From the NCBI RefSeq assembly GCF_010500835.1, contig NZ_JAAAMJ010000003.1:248001-312000 (forward strand): DNA of 64,000 nt. The letters are read 5' to 3'. The position numbers were made by a program, and so were the translations under genes. Below are positions 1 through 9,182 of the stretch, piece by piece; position 1 is the first letter of the stretch, and every line of letters begins with the position of its first letter. The notes under the pieces were generated by a model that saw only the letters and a list, made by a program, of their open reading frames with translations, did no database searches and was not told where the DNA came from. This DNA is from Aurantimonas aggregata. Lineage in GTDB: Bacteria > Pseudomonadota > Alphaproteobacteria > Rhizobiales > Rhizobiaceae.

Positions 1-311
1 GCGTCGCCCAGCGCCTTGCCGAGGACGGCGTCGAGCTCCGGCAGGGCGTTATCGTAGAGCTTCTTCTCCGACAGGTCGATCATCGTCTCGACCGAGGGAA
101 TGATGCGGTGGCCGCGCGCCTCGGCGAGCAGCGAGGCATAGTAGCCGCGGCTCTGATAGGCGTAGGAGCGCGAGAGGTTGATGATCTTCGGCCGCTGGCC
201 CTGGAACAGGCCGGGTCGCGCCAGATAGTCGCGACTCGTCATGATCTTGTGCGGCGTCAAGCCGTTGTCGAGGTCGGCAGCGCGGCCGACCAGAACCACC
301 CATTGCGACAT
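1..311 (-). CDS. RimK-like ATP-grasp protein, N-terminal part (cut by window edge)
   Basis: Only the first ~103 codons are in the window; the gene runs off the left edge. The ATG is at 311-309, eight bases after the stop of the GNAT/peptidase gene, so the two are probably co-transcribed. The visible part begins MSQWVVLVGRAADLDNG and includes motifs such as TSRDYLARP and INLSRSYAYQSRGYYASLLAEA. This resembles the RLAN domain found in front of RimK-type ATP-grasp ligases. Such ligases join an amino acid to a peptide or metabolite. The ATP-grasp catalytic domain itself is outside the window, so the enzyme assignment rests on the N-terminal domain and on its usual neighbour, a RimI/C39 fusion. 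Confidence 0.7.
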   Translation of the reverse strand, partial: MSQWVVLVGRAADLDNGLTPHKIMTSRDYLARPGLFQGQRPKIINLSRSYAYQSRGYYASLLAEARGHRIIPSVETMIDLSEKKLYDNALPELDAVLGKALGD

Positions 312-319
312 GACGGAAC

Positions 320-1471
320 TCAGGCCTCGCGTCTGGAGAGGAAGACGGCCGCCCGAAGCCCCACCTTGCCGAAGCGGGCGATCCGGTCGAAGGTCTCGTA
401 GGGGATCGGCAGGCTGGCCGCGTCGGCAGCCGTCTCGCCGCGTTCGTCGGCAACCCAGGGGTCGTGGATGACGATGTGGCGTCCGTCGTCGCCATGGGCG
501 AGGACCCAGTGCGGCACCTTCTTGTCGAACATGTGGTAGCCGGAAATCAGCACCACCGCCGTCTTGCCGGCGGCGATCGCGGCGCGCAGGTCTACCAGGG
601 TGAACGGCCGGATCAGCACCGGGATTGCGTAGGAAACGGCGCGGCGACGGAAATCCTCCTGGGCGAGCGCCATCACCACCTGCTTTTCGGCGCTGCGAAC
701 GCTTTCCAGGAACAGGTCGCCCGGCTCCGAGACGTGGATCTCGGCATCGAGGCCAAATTCATGCGCCGCCACCGCCAGGCCGTAGGGGTCGCAGCCGCCC
801 GGCCCCGACATCATGAAGACCGTCGTCGCCTCCCGCCAAAGCCGGATCTCGGTGACCGGCTCGAGCGGGAAGTCCGCCACGTCGCGCGCCATCGCCATCA
901 TCAGGCAGCAGGCGCCGCAGGTGAAATCGGTGGTCTGGGCGTAGTAGGGAACGCCCGTATCGATCGCCGTCTCGCCGCGCAGCGTCTTCTCGAAGCGCAG
1001 CGCCGGGCTGTGGTCGGCGTAATAGTCGAGGCTCCGGCCGATCTTGCGGTAGCCGGCCGACCGGTAGAGCGACAGGGCACGGGCATTGTCCTCGCGCACT
1101 TCCAGCCTGAGGGCGATCCGGTCGCTCGCGTAGGCCGCCTTCTCGGCCGCCTCCAGCAGCGCCCGGCCGATGCCCTGCCCCGTCGCCCGCGGCGATACCG
1201 CCAGCGAATAGAGCCGGGCAAGGCCTGTGCCGCGCCGCAAGAGCAGCGCCGCATAGCCGGCGAATGGCGCGCCGGGGGCGGCCCCGGCCGTCTCGGCGAC
1301 GAGGAGAATGGCGCTGGATGCACTCACCAGCCGGCGGAAGGAGCGGCGGGATAGCCGGTCGGCGTCGAAGGCTTCGTTCTCGAGCCGCTCGAGCCGCTCG
1401 ATGTCGCCCTGGCCGGCACGCCTGAGGACGAGGTCGGCGACGGGCGAGGCGGGGCGGGCGGCGTGCGACAT
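320..1471 (-). CDS. GNAT acetyltransferase fused to C39-like peptidase
   Basis: 383 aa. Residues ~14-160 form a RimI-type GNAT domain, with the acetyl-CoA loop in RATGQGIGRALL and a C-terminal ALSLYRSAGYRKIG. Residues ~170-375 form a papain-like C39-family domain. Its likely nucleophile is Cys185 in TDFTCGACC, followed by a late His in HWVLAHGDDG and Asp in VIHDPW. The frame stays open upstream to 1762, but MSHAARP at 1471 is the first start that leaves no implausible Arg-rich extension. The next gene on the same strand is an ATP-grasp ligase. GNAT, C39-like peptidase and RimK-like ligase are a recurring trio in proteobacteria, proposed in comparative genomics to make or modify peptides. The substrate is unknown. 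Confidence 0.75.
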   Translation of the reverse strand: MSHAARPASPVADLVLRRAGQGDIERLERLENEAFDADRLSRRSFRRLVSASSAILLVAETAGAAPGAPFAGYAALLLRRGTGLARLYSLAVSPRATGQGIGRALLEAAEKAAYASDRIALRLEVREDNARALSLYRSAGYRKIGRSLDYYADHSPALRFEKTLRGETAIDTGVPYYAQTTDFTCGACCLMMAMARDVADFPLEPVTEIRLWREATTVFMMSGPGGCDPYGLAVAAHEFGLDAEIHVSEPGDLFLESVRSAEKQVVMALAQEDFRRRAVSYAIPVLIRPFTLVDLRAAIAAGKTAVVLISGYHMFDKKVPHWVLAHGDDGRHIVIHDPWVADERGETAADAASLPIPYETFDRIARFGKVGLRAAVFLSRREA

Positions 1472-1758
1472 CGTGGAAGCCAGTGACGCGAGACCCGCGC
1501 CGGTGCGCGCATCTATAGATCGCGGCCCGCCGGAAGGCGACGGGAATTTCCGCGCCCGGCTGCGGCGCAGCGGGATGGCAGCGAGGAGCGCTCGCGATCG
1601 ACGAACGATGGCCAATGCCCGCACGCGGGCGCCGACAACAAGGTCGATGCCGCGAAGGCCCATCGGCTTCCCGTCCGTGACGCGCGAAGCTTCCTTGCGG
1701 GCGCCGGCCGGATCGGTTATCGAGTGACGATATCTGGCCCGCCCGCGCGGCGGCCCGG

Positions 1759-1835
<77 letters not shown>

Positions 1836-2088
1836 TTTCCCTGAAAATTGCGAAGCGTTTCCGGCCTGCGACACAGGTCCCGACGGCGTCTGCTCCAGCG
1901 TCACCTTTTCGCAAAAAGGGATCTCGGAATAGATCGTGGTGAAGGGGCAACGACATCGAGACGGCCGTGAGTCGGCGCAGATCCGGCTGTTCAGGTCAAG
2001 TTCAAGGTGGCAGCGCCAGACTTAGTTGCGCTACGCCTAGCGCCCTGCAGGCTGCTGCTGCCGCGATTCGCCGACCAGACTGGGCCCA

Positions 2089-3783
2089 ATGCACGCAAGC
2101 CACGACCCGATCTTCGTTCTCCTGTCCCTGGTCGTCGCCGTCCTCGGATCCTGGACGGCGCTCGATCTTTTCCGCCGCGTGCGAACCAATCTCGGTCAGG
2201 CACGGCTTGTCTGGCTGGCCATCGCCGCACTCGCCATGGGTCTCAGCATCTGGTCCATGCACTTTGTTGCCATGCTGGGCTTCGATCCGGGCTCGGCTGT
2301 CCAGTACGATCCGCTCCTGACGCTGGTTTCGCTGGTTCTGGCCATCGGCGCGACGGGCGGCGCCTTCTTCTTCGCGGCGCGCGAGGGGGCCCGACTGGCG
2401 CATGTGCTGGCGGCCGGCGCCGCGATGGGCGTGGGTATCTGCCTGATGCATTATGTCGGCATGGCCGCGCTGCGCACCGCCGTTTCCATGGGCTACAATT
2501 TTGGCCTGGTTGCTCTCTCGCTGGTGATCGCGATGGCGGCCTCCACCGCCGCCCTCCTCGCCGTGCGACGGGAGCGGGCTTTCCGGTGGCGCGTGATCGC
2601 CGCGCTGACACTGGGCGCCGCGATCGTCGGCATGCACTACACGGCCATGGCGGCCCTCGAACTCACGCCCGCGCCGGCGGCGCATGTGGAACCGCATGGC
2701 CCGCCGCCATACATGCTGGCTGCGTCGGTTACCGGCGGCACGCTGCTGATCCTGCTGCTCGCACTGATGGCTTCCCTCTACGACCAGCGGGCCAATGTCC
2801 TGTCGGCGCTCGAGGCCGGCGGTGTCGGCTATTGGGAGCTCGATCTGCGCTCCAGCGCCCTTCATGTCTCGTCGAGAGCCAAGGAGATTTTCGGGCTGAA
2901 GCGCGAGGACGCGCTGACGCTCGAGCGGTTTCGCGCCCGCGAGTCGGGCGAAGCGCGCGCGAAACGCGACCAGGTGCTCGAGCATGCCCTGTTCACCGGG
3001 TCGGACTACGATGACGAATACCGTCTGACCGAGGCGGATCGGTGGGTGAACGTCAGGGGACGGGCGCTTCTCGATGGACGGGGCCGGCCCCACCGCATGA
3101 TCGGCGTGGTGCTGGATGTCACGGACCGCCACGAGGCCTTTTCGGCCGTCAAGGACAGCGAACGGCGCCAGCGTCTGATGATCCACGAGCTGAACCATCG
3201 GGTGAAGAACACGCTTGCGACCATCCAGTCGATCGCATCGCAGACCGCCCAGCGCGCGGAATCGCCGGAGGCGTTCCGCAAAAGCTTCGAGGGGCGCCTG
3301 ATCGCGCTCTCGGAGACGCATAACGCGCTGACCCGCGGCGGCTGGGAGATGGCCTGCCTGCGCGAGATCATCCAGCATGAGCTCAAGCCGTATTCCCCGG
3401 AGCAGATCCAGCTGGATGGACTGAGCATTCCCCTCGGCCCGCGGGAGGCTCTGGCGCTCGGCATGGTGATCCACGAACTGGCCACCAATGCCGCGAAATA
3501 CGGGGCACTCTCCGAGCCGGGTGGCTGCGTACGGGTGAGATGGGCGATCCAGCCCGACGATGGGTCGGATGTCCTGGCGATCGACTGGTCGGAGCGCAGC
3601 GGCCCGGCCGTTCAACCCCCGAGCCGAAAGGGCTTCGGCTCGCGCCTGCTCTACCTCAGCATCGAAAAGGAGTTGGGCGGCACGGCGGAGCTTCGCTACG
3701 ACGCCGAAGGGTTCGGGTGCTCGCTGACGATTCCTCGCGTGCCGGTCAGGGCAGATCTCGACCCGGAGAACGTCCTCCTCTGA
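2089..3783 (+). CDS. MHYT-PAS-HWE sensor histidine kinase
   Basis: 564 aa integral-membrane sensor kinase. The N-terminal ~240 residues hold about seven transmembrane helices with three MHYT-type motifs: MHFVAM (~57), MHYVGM (~120) and MHYTAM (~182). MHYT domains are thought to bind metal, perhaps copper, and sense small ligands. A PAS/PAC fold follows (YWELDLRSS to MIGVVLDVTDR). The kinase core has the phospho-acceptor His at ~370 in HELNHRVKNTLA, the LTRGGWE element, the N box in VIHELATNAAKYGALS and a G box in GFGSRLL. This layout is the HWE/HisKA_2 class common in Hyphomicrobiales. No response regulator is adjacent, so its partner must be elsewhere. No strong Shine-Dalgarno precedes the ATG. 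Confidence 0.9.
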   Translation: MHASHDPIFVLLSLVVAVLGSWTALDLFRRVRTNLGQARLVWLAIAALAMGLSIWSMHFVAMLGFDPGSAVQYDPLLTLVSLVLAIGATGGAFFFAAREGARLAHVLAAGAAMGVGICLMHYVGMAALRTAVSMGYNFGLVALSLVIAMAASTAALLAVRRERAFRWRVIAALTLGAAIVGMHYTAMAALELTPAPAAHVEPHGPPPYMLAASVTGGTLLILLLALMASLYDQRANVLSALEAGGVGYWELDLRSSALHVSSRAKEIFGLKREDALTLERFRARESGEARAKRDQVLEHALFTGSDYDDEYRLTEADRWVNVRGRALLDGRGRPHRMIGVVLDVTDRHEAFSAVKDSERRQRLMIHELNHRVKNTLATIQSIASQTAQRAESPEAFRKSFEGRLIALSETHNALTRGGWEMACLREIIQHELKPYSPEQIQLDGLSIPLGPREALALGMVIHELATNAAKYGALSEPGGCVRVRWAIQPDDGSDVLAIDWSERSGPAVQPPSRKGFGSRLLYLSIEKELGGTAELRYDAEGFGCSLTIPRVPVRADLDPENVLL

Positions 3784-3958
3784 CGTAAGGCCACGCGGCT
3801 CGTTGGTGACCTCGCCAGGCAGGCCGGGCACGACGGCGAGCTTGGCGATGACCAGCGACGCGTCGAAATTCTTCTGCGGGCATCAAACTCGAGAAGATCG
3901 ACGGTCGGCGCGGGTCCCGGGATGCCCGTCCAGCGCCGGCAGCGGCCGCCAGTGCCGT

Positions 3959-5266
3959 TCACACATCCAGCGTCGTCGCGTGCTCCCACGCCGTGAACTG
4001 GCTGCAGTGGGTGTTCCATTCCTGCTGCTTCAAGGTGAGGTAGGCGGTGGAGAAATCCCGCCCCATCGCCGCGCAGAGGCTGTCGTCCTTCTCGTATTCG
4101 CGCAGCGCGTCGAGGAGGTTCAGCGGCAGCTTCGGTGCGTCGGTGATCGTATGGCCGTCGCGATACATGTCGATGTCGCGATGCGGGCCTGGATCGGCCT
4201 CCGTGCGGATGCCGTCGAGGCCGGCGGCGATGATCACCGCCTGCAGGAGATAGGGGTTCACCGCGCCGTCCGGCAGCCGCAGCTCGAAGCGGCCGGGGCC
4301 GGGCACGCGCACCATGTGGGTGCGGTTGTTACCGGTCCAGGTGACCGAGTTCGGCGCCCAGGTGGCGCCCGAAACGGTGCGCGGCGCGTTGATGCGCTTG
4401 TAGGAATTGACCGTCGGATTGGTGATCGCGGCGAGCGCCGAGGCGTGCTTCATGATGCCGCCGAGAAAGTGGCGGCCCTTCTGCGACAGGCCGAAGGGCA
4501 TGGTCTCGTCGGCGAAGACGTTGGTCGTCCCGTCATTGCCCCACACCGAGATGTGGCAATGGCAGCCATTGCCGGTCAGGCCCTTGAAGGGCTTGGGCAT
4601 GAAGGTCGCGCGCAGCCCGTGCTTCTCGGCGATCGACTTGGCCATGAACTTGAAGAAGGAATGCTTGTCAGCGGTGGCGAGCGCGTCGTCGTATTCCCAG
4701 TTCATCTCGAACTGGCCGTTCGCGTCCTCGTGGTCGCTCTGGTAGGGCTGCCAGCCGAGCTCCAGCATGCCGTCGCTGATCTCGGCGATGACGTCGAAGC
4801 GCCGCATCACCGCCTGCTGGTCGTAGCAGGGCTTCTCCGCCGTGTCGTATTCGTCGGAAATCTTGCCGCCGTCGGGCGTGACGAGGAAGAACTCCGCCTC
4901 GACGCCGGTCTTGACCCGCAAGCCCTCTGCCGCCGCCTCCGCGACCAGGCGTTTCAGCGCCACGCGCGGGGCCTGGCCGACCGGCTTGTCCTCCATCACG
5001 CAATCGGCCGCCACCCAGGCGACGTCCGGCTTCCAGGGAAGCCGCATCACCGCAGCGGGATCCGGCAGGGCGAAGAGGTCGGGATGGGCCGGCGTCAGGT
5101 CGAGCCAGGTGGCAAAGCCGGCAAAGCCCGCGCCGTTCTTCTGCATGTCGGCGATCGCCTGCGCCGGAACCAGCTTGGCGCGCTGGCCGCCGAACAGGTC
5201 GGTATAGGAGATCATGAAGTAGCGGATGCCGTGTTCGGCGGCATAGGCGGAGAGGTCGGTTGTCAC
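3959..5266 (-). CDS. gmaS: gamma-glutamylmethylamide synthetase (GS type III-like)
   Basis: 435 aa. Starts at GTG (5266) with GAGGG seven bases upstream. It is a glutamine-synthetase-fold enzyme: GVEAEFFL and NGCHCHISVW are metal/substrate motifs, and NPTVNSYKRINAPRTVSGA and GRFELRLPDGAVNPYL are the C-terminal catalytic parts. GmaS ligates methylamine to glutamate using ATP, giving gamma-glutamylmethylamide. GlnT/GSIII-type glutamine synthetases of rhizobia are close relatives, so sequence alone does not separate the two. The calling evidence is context: it is the last gene of an operon with all three N-methylglutamate synthase subunits, and the N-methylglutamate dehydrogenase genes lie 5 kb away. 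Length and start fit the family. Confidence 0.85.
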   Translation of the reverse strand: MTTDLSAYAAEHGIRYFMISYTDLFGGQRAKLVPAQAIADMQKNGAGFAGFATWLDLTPAHPDLFALPDPAAVMRLPWKPDVAWVAADCVMEDKPVGQAPRVALKRLVAEAAAEGLRVKTGVEAEFFLVTPDGGKISDEYDTAEKPCYDQQAVMRRFDVIAEISDGMLELGWQPYQSDHEDANGQFEMNWEYDDALATADKHSFFKFMAKSIAEKHGLRATFMPKPFKGLTGNGCHCHISVWGNDGTTNVFADETMPFGLSQKGRHFLGGIMKHASALAAITNPTVNSYKRINAPRTVSGATWAPNSVTWTGNNRTHMVRVPGPGRFELRLPDGAVNPYLLQAVIIAAGLDGIRTEADPGPHRDIDMYRDGHTITDAPKLPLNLLDALREYEKDDSLCAAMGRDFSTAYLTLKQQEWNTHCSQFTAWEHATTLDV

Positions 5267-5357
5267 GGAATGTCCCTCGGATCGCGGTCGGTTTGGAAGG
5301 CGGCGTGCGGTCCGCACCGCCTCCGCCCGGGAGCCGGCCGGACTATCGAGTGGAGTG

Positions 5358-6686
5358 CTAGAAGCCGTTCTTGCCCGGGATCCAGCTGGTGCCGGCAAGC
5401 GGCACCTGCGCCATGGCGGAGGCTTCCAGTGTCAGCGCGACCAGATCCTCGGGCTCCAGATTGTGCAGATGGTTGTGGCCGCAGGCGCGCGCGATGGTCT
5501 GCGCCTCCAGCGTCATGACCTTGAGGTAGTTGGCGAGGCGTCGGCCGGCGATCGAGGGATCGAGCCGCTTCATCAGCTCGGGGTCCTGCGTGGTGATGCC
5601 GGCCGGGTCCTTGCCCTCGTGCCAGTCGTCATAGGCCCCCGCCGTGGTGCCCAATTCCTGGTATTCGGCTTCCCATTTCGGATCGTTGTCGCCGATCGCG
5701 ACCAAAGCCGCGGTGCCGATGGAGACGGCGTCGGCGCCCAGCGCCAGGGCCTTGGCGACGTCGGCGCCGGAGCGGATGCCGCCGGAGACAATGAGCTGCA
5801 CCTTGCGGTGCATGCCGAGCTCCTGCAGCGCCTGGACCGCCGGGCGGATGCAGGCGAGCGTCGGCATGCCGACATTCTCGATGAACACGTCCTGCGTCGC
5901 CGCGGTGCCGCCCTGCATGCCGTCGAGCACCACGACGTCGGCACCCGCCTTCACCGCCAGCGCGGTGTCGTAATAGGGCCGCGAGCCGCCGATCTTGATA
6001 TAGATCGGCTTCTCCCAGTCGGTGATCTCGCGCAGTTCGAGGATCTTGATCTCGAGATCGTCCGGCCCGGTCCAGTCGGGATGGCGGCAGGCCGAGCGCT
6101 GGTCGATGCCTTCCGGCAGGTTGCGCATCTTCGCGACGCGCGGCGAGATCTTCTGGCCGAGCAGCATGCCGCCGCCGCCGGGCTTGGCGCCCTGCCCGAC
6201 GACGATCTCGATCGCGTCGGCGCGGCGCAGATCCGCCGGGTTCATGCCGTAGCGCGACGGGAGGTACTGGTAGACCAGCAGGTCGGAATGGCCGCGCTCC
6301 TCGTCGGTCATGCCGCCGTCGCCGGTGGTGGTGGAGGTGCCGGCCAGGCTCGCGCCGCGCCCGAGCGCTTCCTTGGCCGGGCCGGACAAGGCGCCGAAGC
6401 TCATGCCGGCGATGGTGATCGGGATCTTGAGATGGATCGGCTTCGTCGCATGGCGGGTGCCGAGCACCACCGAGGTGTCGCAGCGCTCGCGGTAGCCCTC
6501 GAGCGGATAGCGCGAGATCGAGGCGCCGAGGAACAGCAGGTCGTCGAAATGCGGCACCTTGCGCTTGGTGCCGCCGCCCCGGATGTCGTAGATGCCGGTC
6601 GCCGCGGCGCGGCGGATCTCGGCCAGCGTGTGGTCGTCGAAGGTCGCGGACTTCTTCGGCGGCATCGGGGGATTATAGTAGCTCAT
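5358..6686 (-). CDS. mgsC: N-methylglutamate synthase subunit C (FMN-binding glutamate synthase family)
   Basis: 442 aa, start ATG at 6686 with GAAGAGG seven bases upstream. It corresponds to the FMN/iron-sulfur central domain of GltB (rhizobial GlxD). Visible are the TIM-barrel segments TIAGMSFGALSGPAKEALG, GQGAKPGGGGMLLGQKI, KIGGSRPYYDTALAVKAGAD and SGGIRSGADVAKALALGAD. In the NMG pathway MgsA, B and C together form N-methylglutamate from gamma-glutamylmethylamide and glutamate. Third gene of mgsA-mgsB-mgsC-gmaS, with 43 and 91 bp gaps either side. A start further upstream (6893) is open but adds Arg/Ser-rich residues unlike the family. Confidence 0.87.
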   Translation of the reverse strand: MSYYNPPMPPKKSATFDDHTLAEIRRAAATGIYDIRGGGTKRKVPHFDDLLFLGASISRYPLEGYRERCDTSVVLGTRHATKPIHLKIPITIAGMSFGALSGPAKEALGRGASLAGTSTTTGDGGMTDEERGHSDLLVYQYLPSRYGMNPADLRRADAIEIVVGQGAKPGGGGMLLGQKISPRVAKMRNLPEGIDQRSACRHPDWTGPDDLEIKILELREITDWEKPIYIKIGGSRPYYDTALAVKAGADVVVLDGMQGGTAATQDVFIENVGMPTLACIRPAVQALQELGMHRKVQLIVSGGIRSGADVAKALALGADAVSIGTAALVAIGDNDPKWEAEYQELGTTAGAYDDWHEGKDPAGITTQDPELMKRLDPSIAGRRLANYLKVMTLEAQTIARACGHNHLHNLEPEDLVALTLEASAMAQVPLAGTSWIPGKNGF

Positions 6687-6729
6687 CGTCGCCTCTTCCG
6701 GGGGTCTCTCGCGCGTCGCGCCGGAGGCG

Positions 6730-7416
6730 CTAGTAAGCGTCCGCGTTGTCGATGTTGAAGGTGTAGAGCGTACGGGCCGAACCATAGCGCTTGAACTCCG
6801 AAGCAGAGACGTTCTCGACCCCGGCCTTGGCGAGCAGGTCCTCGACGATGGCGAGATGCTCGGCCCGCATCTCCTTCTCGATGCAGTCGGCACCGAGGCT
6901 CTTCACCTCGCCGCGCACGAACAGGCGGGCCTCGTAGAGCGAGTCGCCGAGCGCCTCGCCGGCATCGCCCAGCACCACCAGATTGCCGGTCTGCGCCATG
7001 AAGGCCGACATGTGGCCGATCGAGCCGTGAACGACGATGTCGATGCCCTTCATCGAGATGCCGCAGCGCGAGGCGGCGTTGCCCTTGATCACGAGGAGGC
7101 CGCCGCGTCCGGTGGCGCCGGCATATTGCGAGGCATCGCCCTCGATGACGACGATGCCGGACATCATGTTCTCCGCAACGCCCGGCCCGGCCGAGCCGTG
7201 CACGGTGACCGTGCCGCCATCGTTCATGCCGCCGCAATAATAGCCGACCGAGCCCTTCACATCGACGGAGACGGGCGCGTCGATGCCGACCGCGACGGCG
7301 TGCGCGCCGCGCGGGTTCACAACCTCGAACGCCGTATCGTTCTGGCCGGGCGCGATCGCGTGCAGCGCCCTGTTCAGTTCGCGGAGCGGCGTCTCGGCAA
7401 GATCGAAGACGGGCAT
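6730..7416 (-). CDS. mgsB: N-methylglutamate synthase subunit B (GXGXG protein)
   Basis: 228 aa. The protein is one GXGXG beta-helix domain like the C-terminal domain of the glutamate synthase large subunit (rhizobial GlxC). The repeats are visible as GSVGYYCGGMNDGGTVTVHG, SGIVVIEGDASQYAGATG, GLLVIKGNAASRCGISMKG and VHGSIGHMSAFMAQTG. The domain is structural and helps link the amidotransferase and FMN sites in glutamate synthases. It lies 32 bp after mgsA and 43 bp before mgsC on the same strand. Confidence 0.87.
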   Translation of the reverse strand: MPVFDLAETPLRELNRALHAIAPGQNDTAFEVVNPRGAHAVAVGIDAPVSVDVKGSVGYYCGGMNDGGTVTVHGSAGPGVAENMMSGIVVIEGDASQYAGATGRGGLLVIKGNAASRCGISMKGIDIVVHGSIGHMSAFMAQTGNLVVLGDAGEALGDSLYEARLFVRGEVKSLGADCIEKEMRAEHLAIVEDLLAKAGVENVSASEFKRYGSARTLYTFNIDNADAY

Positions 7417-7448
7417 GGTGCTTCCTTGGAGATCGGGCGGCGGACGGT

Positions 7449-8354
7449 TCAGGCGGCGGCCTTGTCGTGGTCCCAGAAATAGACGGTGGCGGGCTCGGGC
7501 TCCCAGACCCGCGCCGTCTCGATGCCGGGCAGGCCGACAAGGGCGCGGTATTCGGAGCCGAAGGCGACATACTGGTCGGTCTCGGCCATCACGGCGGGCT
7601 TGCAGGCGATCGGATCGCGCAACACGCCGAAGCCGGTCCTGGTGCCGACGACGAAGGTGAAGAAGCCGTCGAGGTCGCCCAGCGCGCCGGTCAGCGCCTC
7701 GCCGAGATCCTTGCCGGCCGCCATCTCGGCGGTGAGATAGGCGGCGGCGACCTCGGAATCGTTCTCGGTCTCGAAGCGCATGCCCTTCGCCTTCAACCCG
7801 CGGCGCAGATTGTTGTGGTTGGACAGGGAGCCGTTATGGACGAGGCACTGGTCGGCGCCGGTCGAGAACGGATGGGCGCCCATCGTGGTGACGGCGGATT
7901 CGGTCGCCATGCGGGTGTGGCCGATGCCGTGCGTGCCGCTCATCGCGGCGACGCCGAAACGGGCGACGACATCCTTCGGCAGGCCCACTTCCTTGTAGAT
8001 CTCGACGCTGGCGCCGGCGCCCATGATGCGGATGTCCGCGGCGTCGAGCGCCGCGCGCACGGCGTCGAGCCGCTCGGCCGGGACGGTGATCACCGCGTGG
8101 GTGCTCTTCACTGTGACGCGCGCAGTTCCGCCTGAGGCGTCGGCAAGCTTCGCCTCGAGCCCGGCAAAGTCCTGCTCGGGCGTCGCGGACTGCACGGTGA
8201 GCTTGGCCGTTCCGTCGGTTTCATGGCCATAGATGGCAATCCCGGCCGAATCCGGCCCGCGATCGGTCATGGTGACCAGCATGTCGGCGAGGAGCATGCC
8301 AAGCTGCGGCTCCAGCGCCTTGTCTTTCAGAAACAGTCCGACGATCCCGCACAT
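7449..8354 (-). CDS. mgsA: N-methylglutamate synthase subunit A (class II glutamine amidotransferase)
   Basis: 301 aa. Starts MCGIVGLFLKD, so Cys2 is the N-terminal nucleophile of class II (Ntn) amidotransferases after Met removal. GHTRMATESAV, FLVHNGSLSNHNNLR-like and ENDSEVAAAYL are the conserved glutamine-binding motifs. It equals the first domain of GltB and rhizobial GlxB. It releases the donor group, here probably from gamma-glutamylmethylamide, for transfer at MgsC. First gene of the minus-strand operon; the start codon has GGAAGGGA upstream. Confidence 0.87.
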   Translation of the reverse strand: MCGIVGLFLKDKALEPQLGMLLADMLVTMTDRGPDSAGIAIYGHETDGTAKLTVQSATPEQDFAGLEAKLADASGGTARVTVKSTHAVITVPAERLDAVRAALDAADIRIMGAGASVEIYKEVGLPKDVVARFGVAAMSGTHGIGHTRMATESAVTTMGAHPFSTGADQCLVHNGSLSNHNNLRRGLKAKGMRFETENDSEVAAAYLTAEMAAGKDLGEALTGALGDLDGFFTFVVGTRTGFGVLRDPIACKPAVMAETDQYVAFGSEYRALVGLPGIETARVWEPEPATVYFWDHDKAAA

Positions 8355-8480
8355 GGCTGATCCCTTCCATCCGCAACCCGGATGAAACCTATGCCATATC
8401 TGTCGGAGAAGTCACCTCCTCAGGAATAATTATTTCTTCTGCAGAACTTCTACATGTCGCTGCGGTTGCCGTCCCGGTCG
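8355..8480 (-). promoter_or_regulatory. mgsABC-gmaS control region
   Basis: 126 bp between the XRE-cupin gene and mgsA, both read leftward. It is unusually AT-rich for this genome. It contains two ten-base perfect palindromes three bases apart: AATAATTATT at 8425-8434 and TTCTGCAGAA at 8437-8446. These sit ~70-90 bp upstream of the mgsA ATG, where a regulator from the two genes upstream could act. Which regulator binds is not shown. Confidence 0.5.
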
Positions 8481-9182
8481 TCAGCCACCGGCCTGCGGAT
8501 AGGCGATGATCGACAAATAGCGGCTCGGCAGCTTCACCAGTTCCTCCGGCCCGTGCGGGGCGTCGGCGTCAAAGAACAGGCTGTCGCCCGGCCGCATGTG
8601 GAAGCGCTGGTCGCCGTGCCGGTAGACGATCTCGCCCTCCAGCATGTGCAGAAACTCCATGCCGGCATGCTGGAAGGTCGGGAAGACGTCCGAGCCGGTG
8701 GTGAGCGTGATCAGATACGGCTCGACCGTGACGCCGCTGGTGTTCTCGTGGATGTGGCCGAGGAGATTGTACTGGTGGCCGGCCCGCGTGCCGCGCCGCT
8801 CCAGCTCCACGCCCTCGCCGGCTGGCACGAAGACGGCATTGCGCACCTGTTCGTAAGTCCGGAAGAAGGCGGTGATCGGCAGGCCAAGCGCCCTGGCGAG
8901 TGACTGCAGCGTGGTGAGCGAGGGCGAGATGTTGCCGTTCTCGATCTTCGACAACATGCCGAGCGACAGGCCCGTGGCGCTGGCGAGGTCGGCGACGGTG
9001 ATGCCGAGTTCCTTGCGCCGTGCCCGAACCGCGATGCCGATCGCCATCTCGAGATTGTTCTCGCGCGTCTCGCGGACCGCGTGCGGATCCTGGCGCAGCT
9101 TCGGTGGCTCGGCCGCCGGGTCCGATCCGCCATTCTCTCGGTCCGATATCGCCATGTCGCCCCCGTGCCTTCCGGTGATCAT
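8481..9182 (-). CDS. XRE-family regulator with cupin sensor domain
   Basis: 233 aa. Residues ~45-105 are an XRE/Cro helix-turn-helix (LGITVADLASATGLSLGMLSKIENGNISPS). Residues ~150-230 are a small cupin (HAGMEFLHMLEGEIVYRHGDQRFHMRPGDSLFFDADAPHGPE) that usually binds a small ligand. The start overlaps the glxA-like stop as ATGA (9182-9179), suggesting translational coupling. A second ATG at 9155 (MAISDREN), preceded by a G-rich stretch, is also possible. It lies directly upstream of mgsA, so it probably controls NMG-pathway genes in response to a methylamine-derived metabolite or glutamate. That role is inferred from position only. Confidence 0.8.
   Translation of the reverse strand: MITGRHGGDMAISDRENGGSDPAAEPPKLRQDPHAVRETRENNLEMAIGIAVRARRKELGITVADLASATGLSLGMLSKIENGNISPSLTTLQSLARALGLPITAFFRTYEQVRNAVFVPAGEGVELERRGTRAGHQYNLLGHIHENTSGVTVEPYLITLTTGSDVFPTFQHAGMEFLHMLEGEIVYRHGDQRFHMRPGDSLFFDADAPHGPEELVKLPSRYLSIIAYPQAGG

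Noticed and set aside
3784-3958. Gene remnant between the sensor kinase and gmaS
   Set aside because: Frames extend from gene shadows on either strand, but no start, ribosome site or motif was found in the 175 bp.
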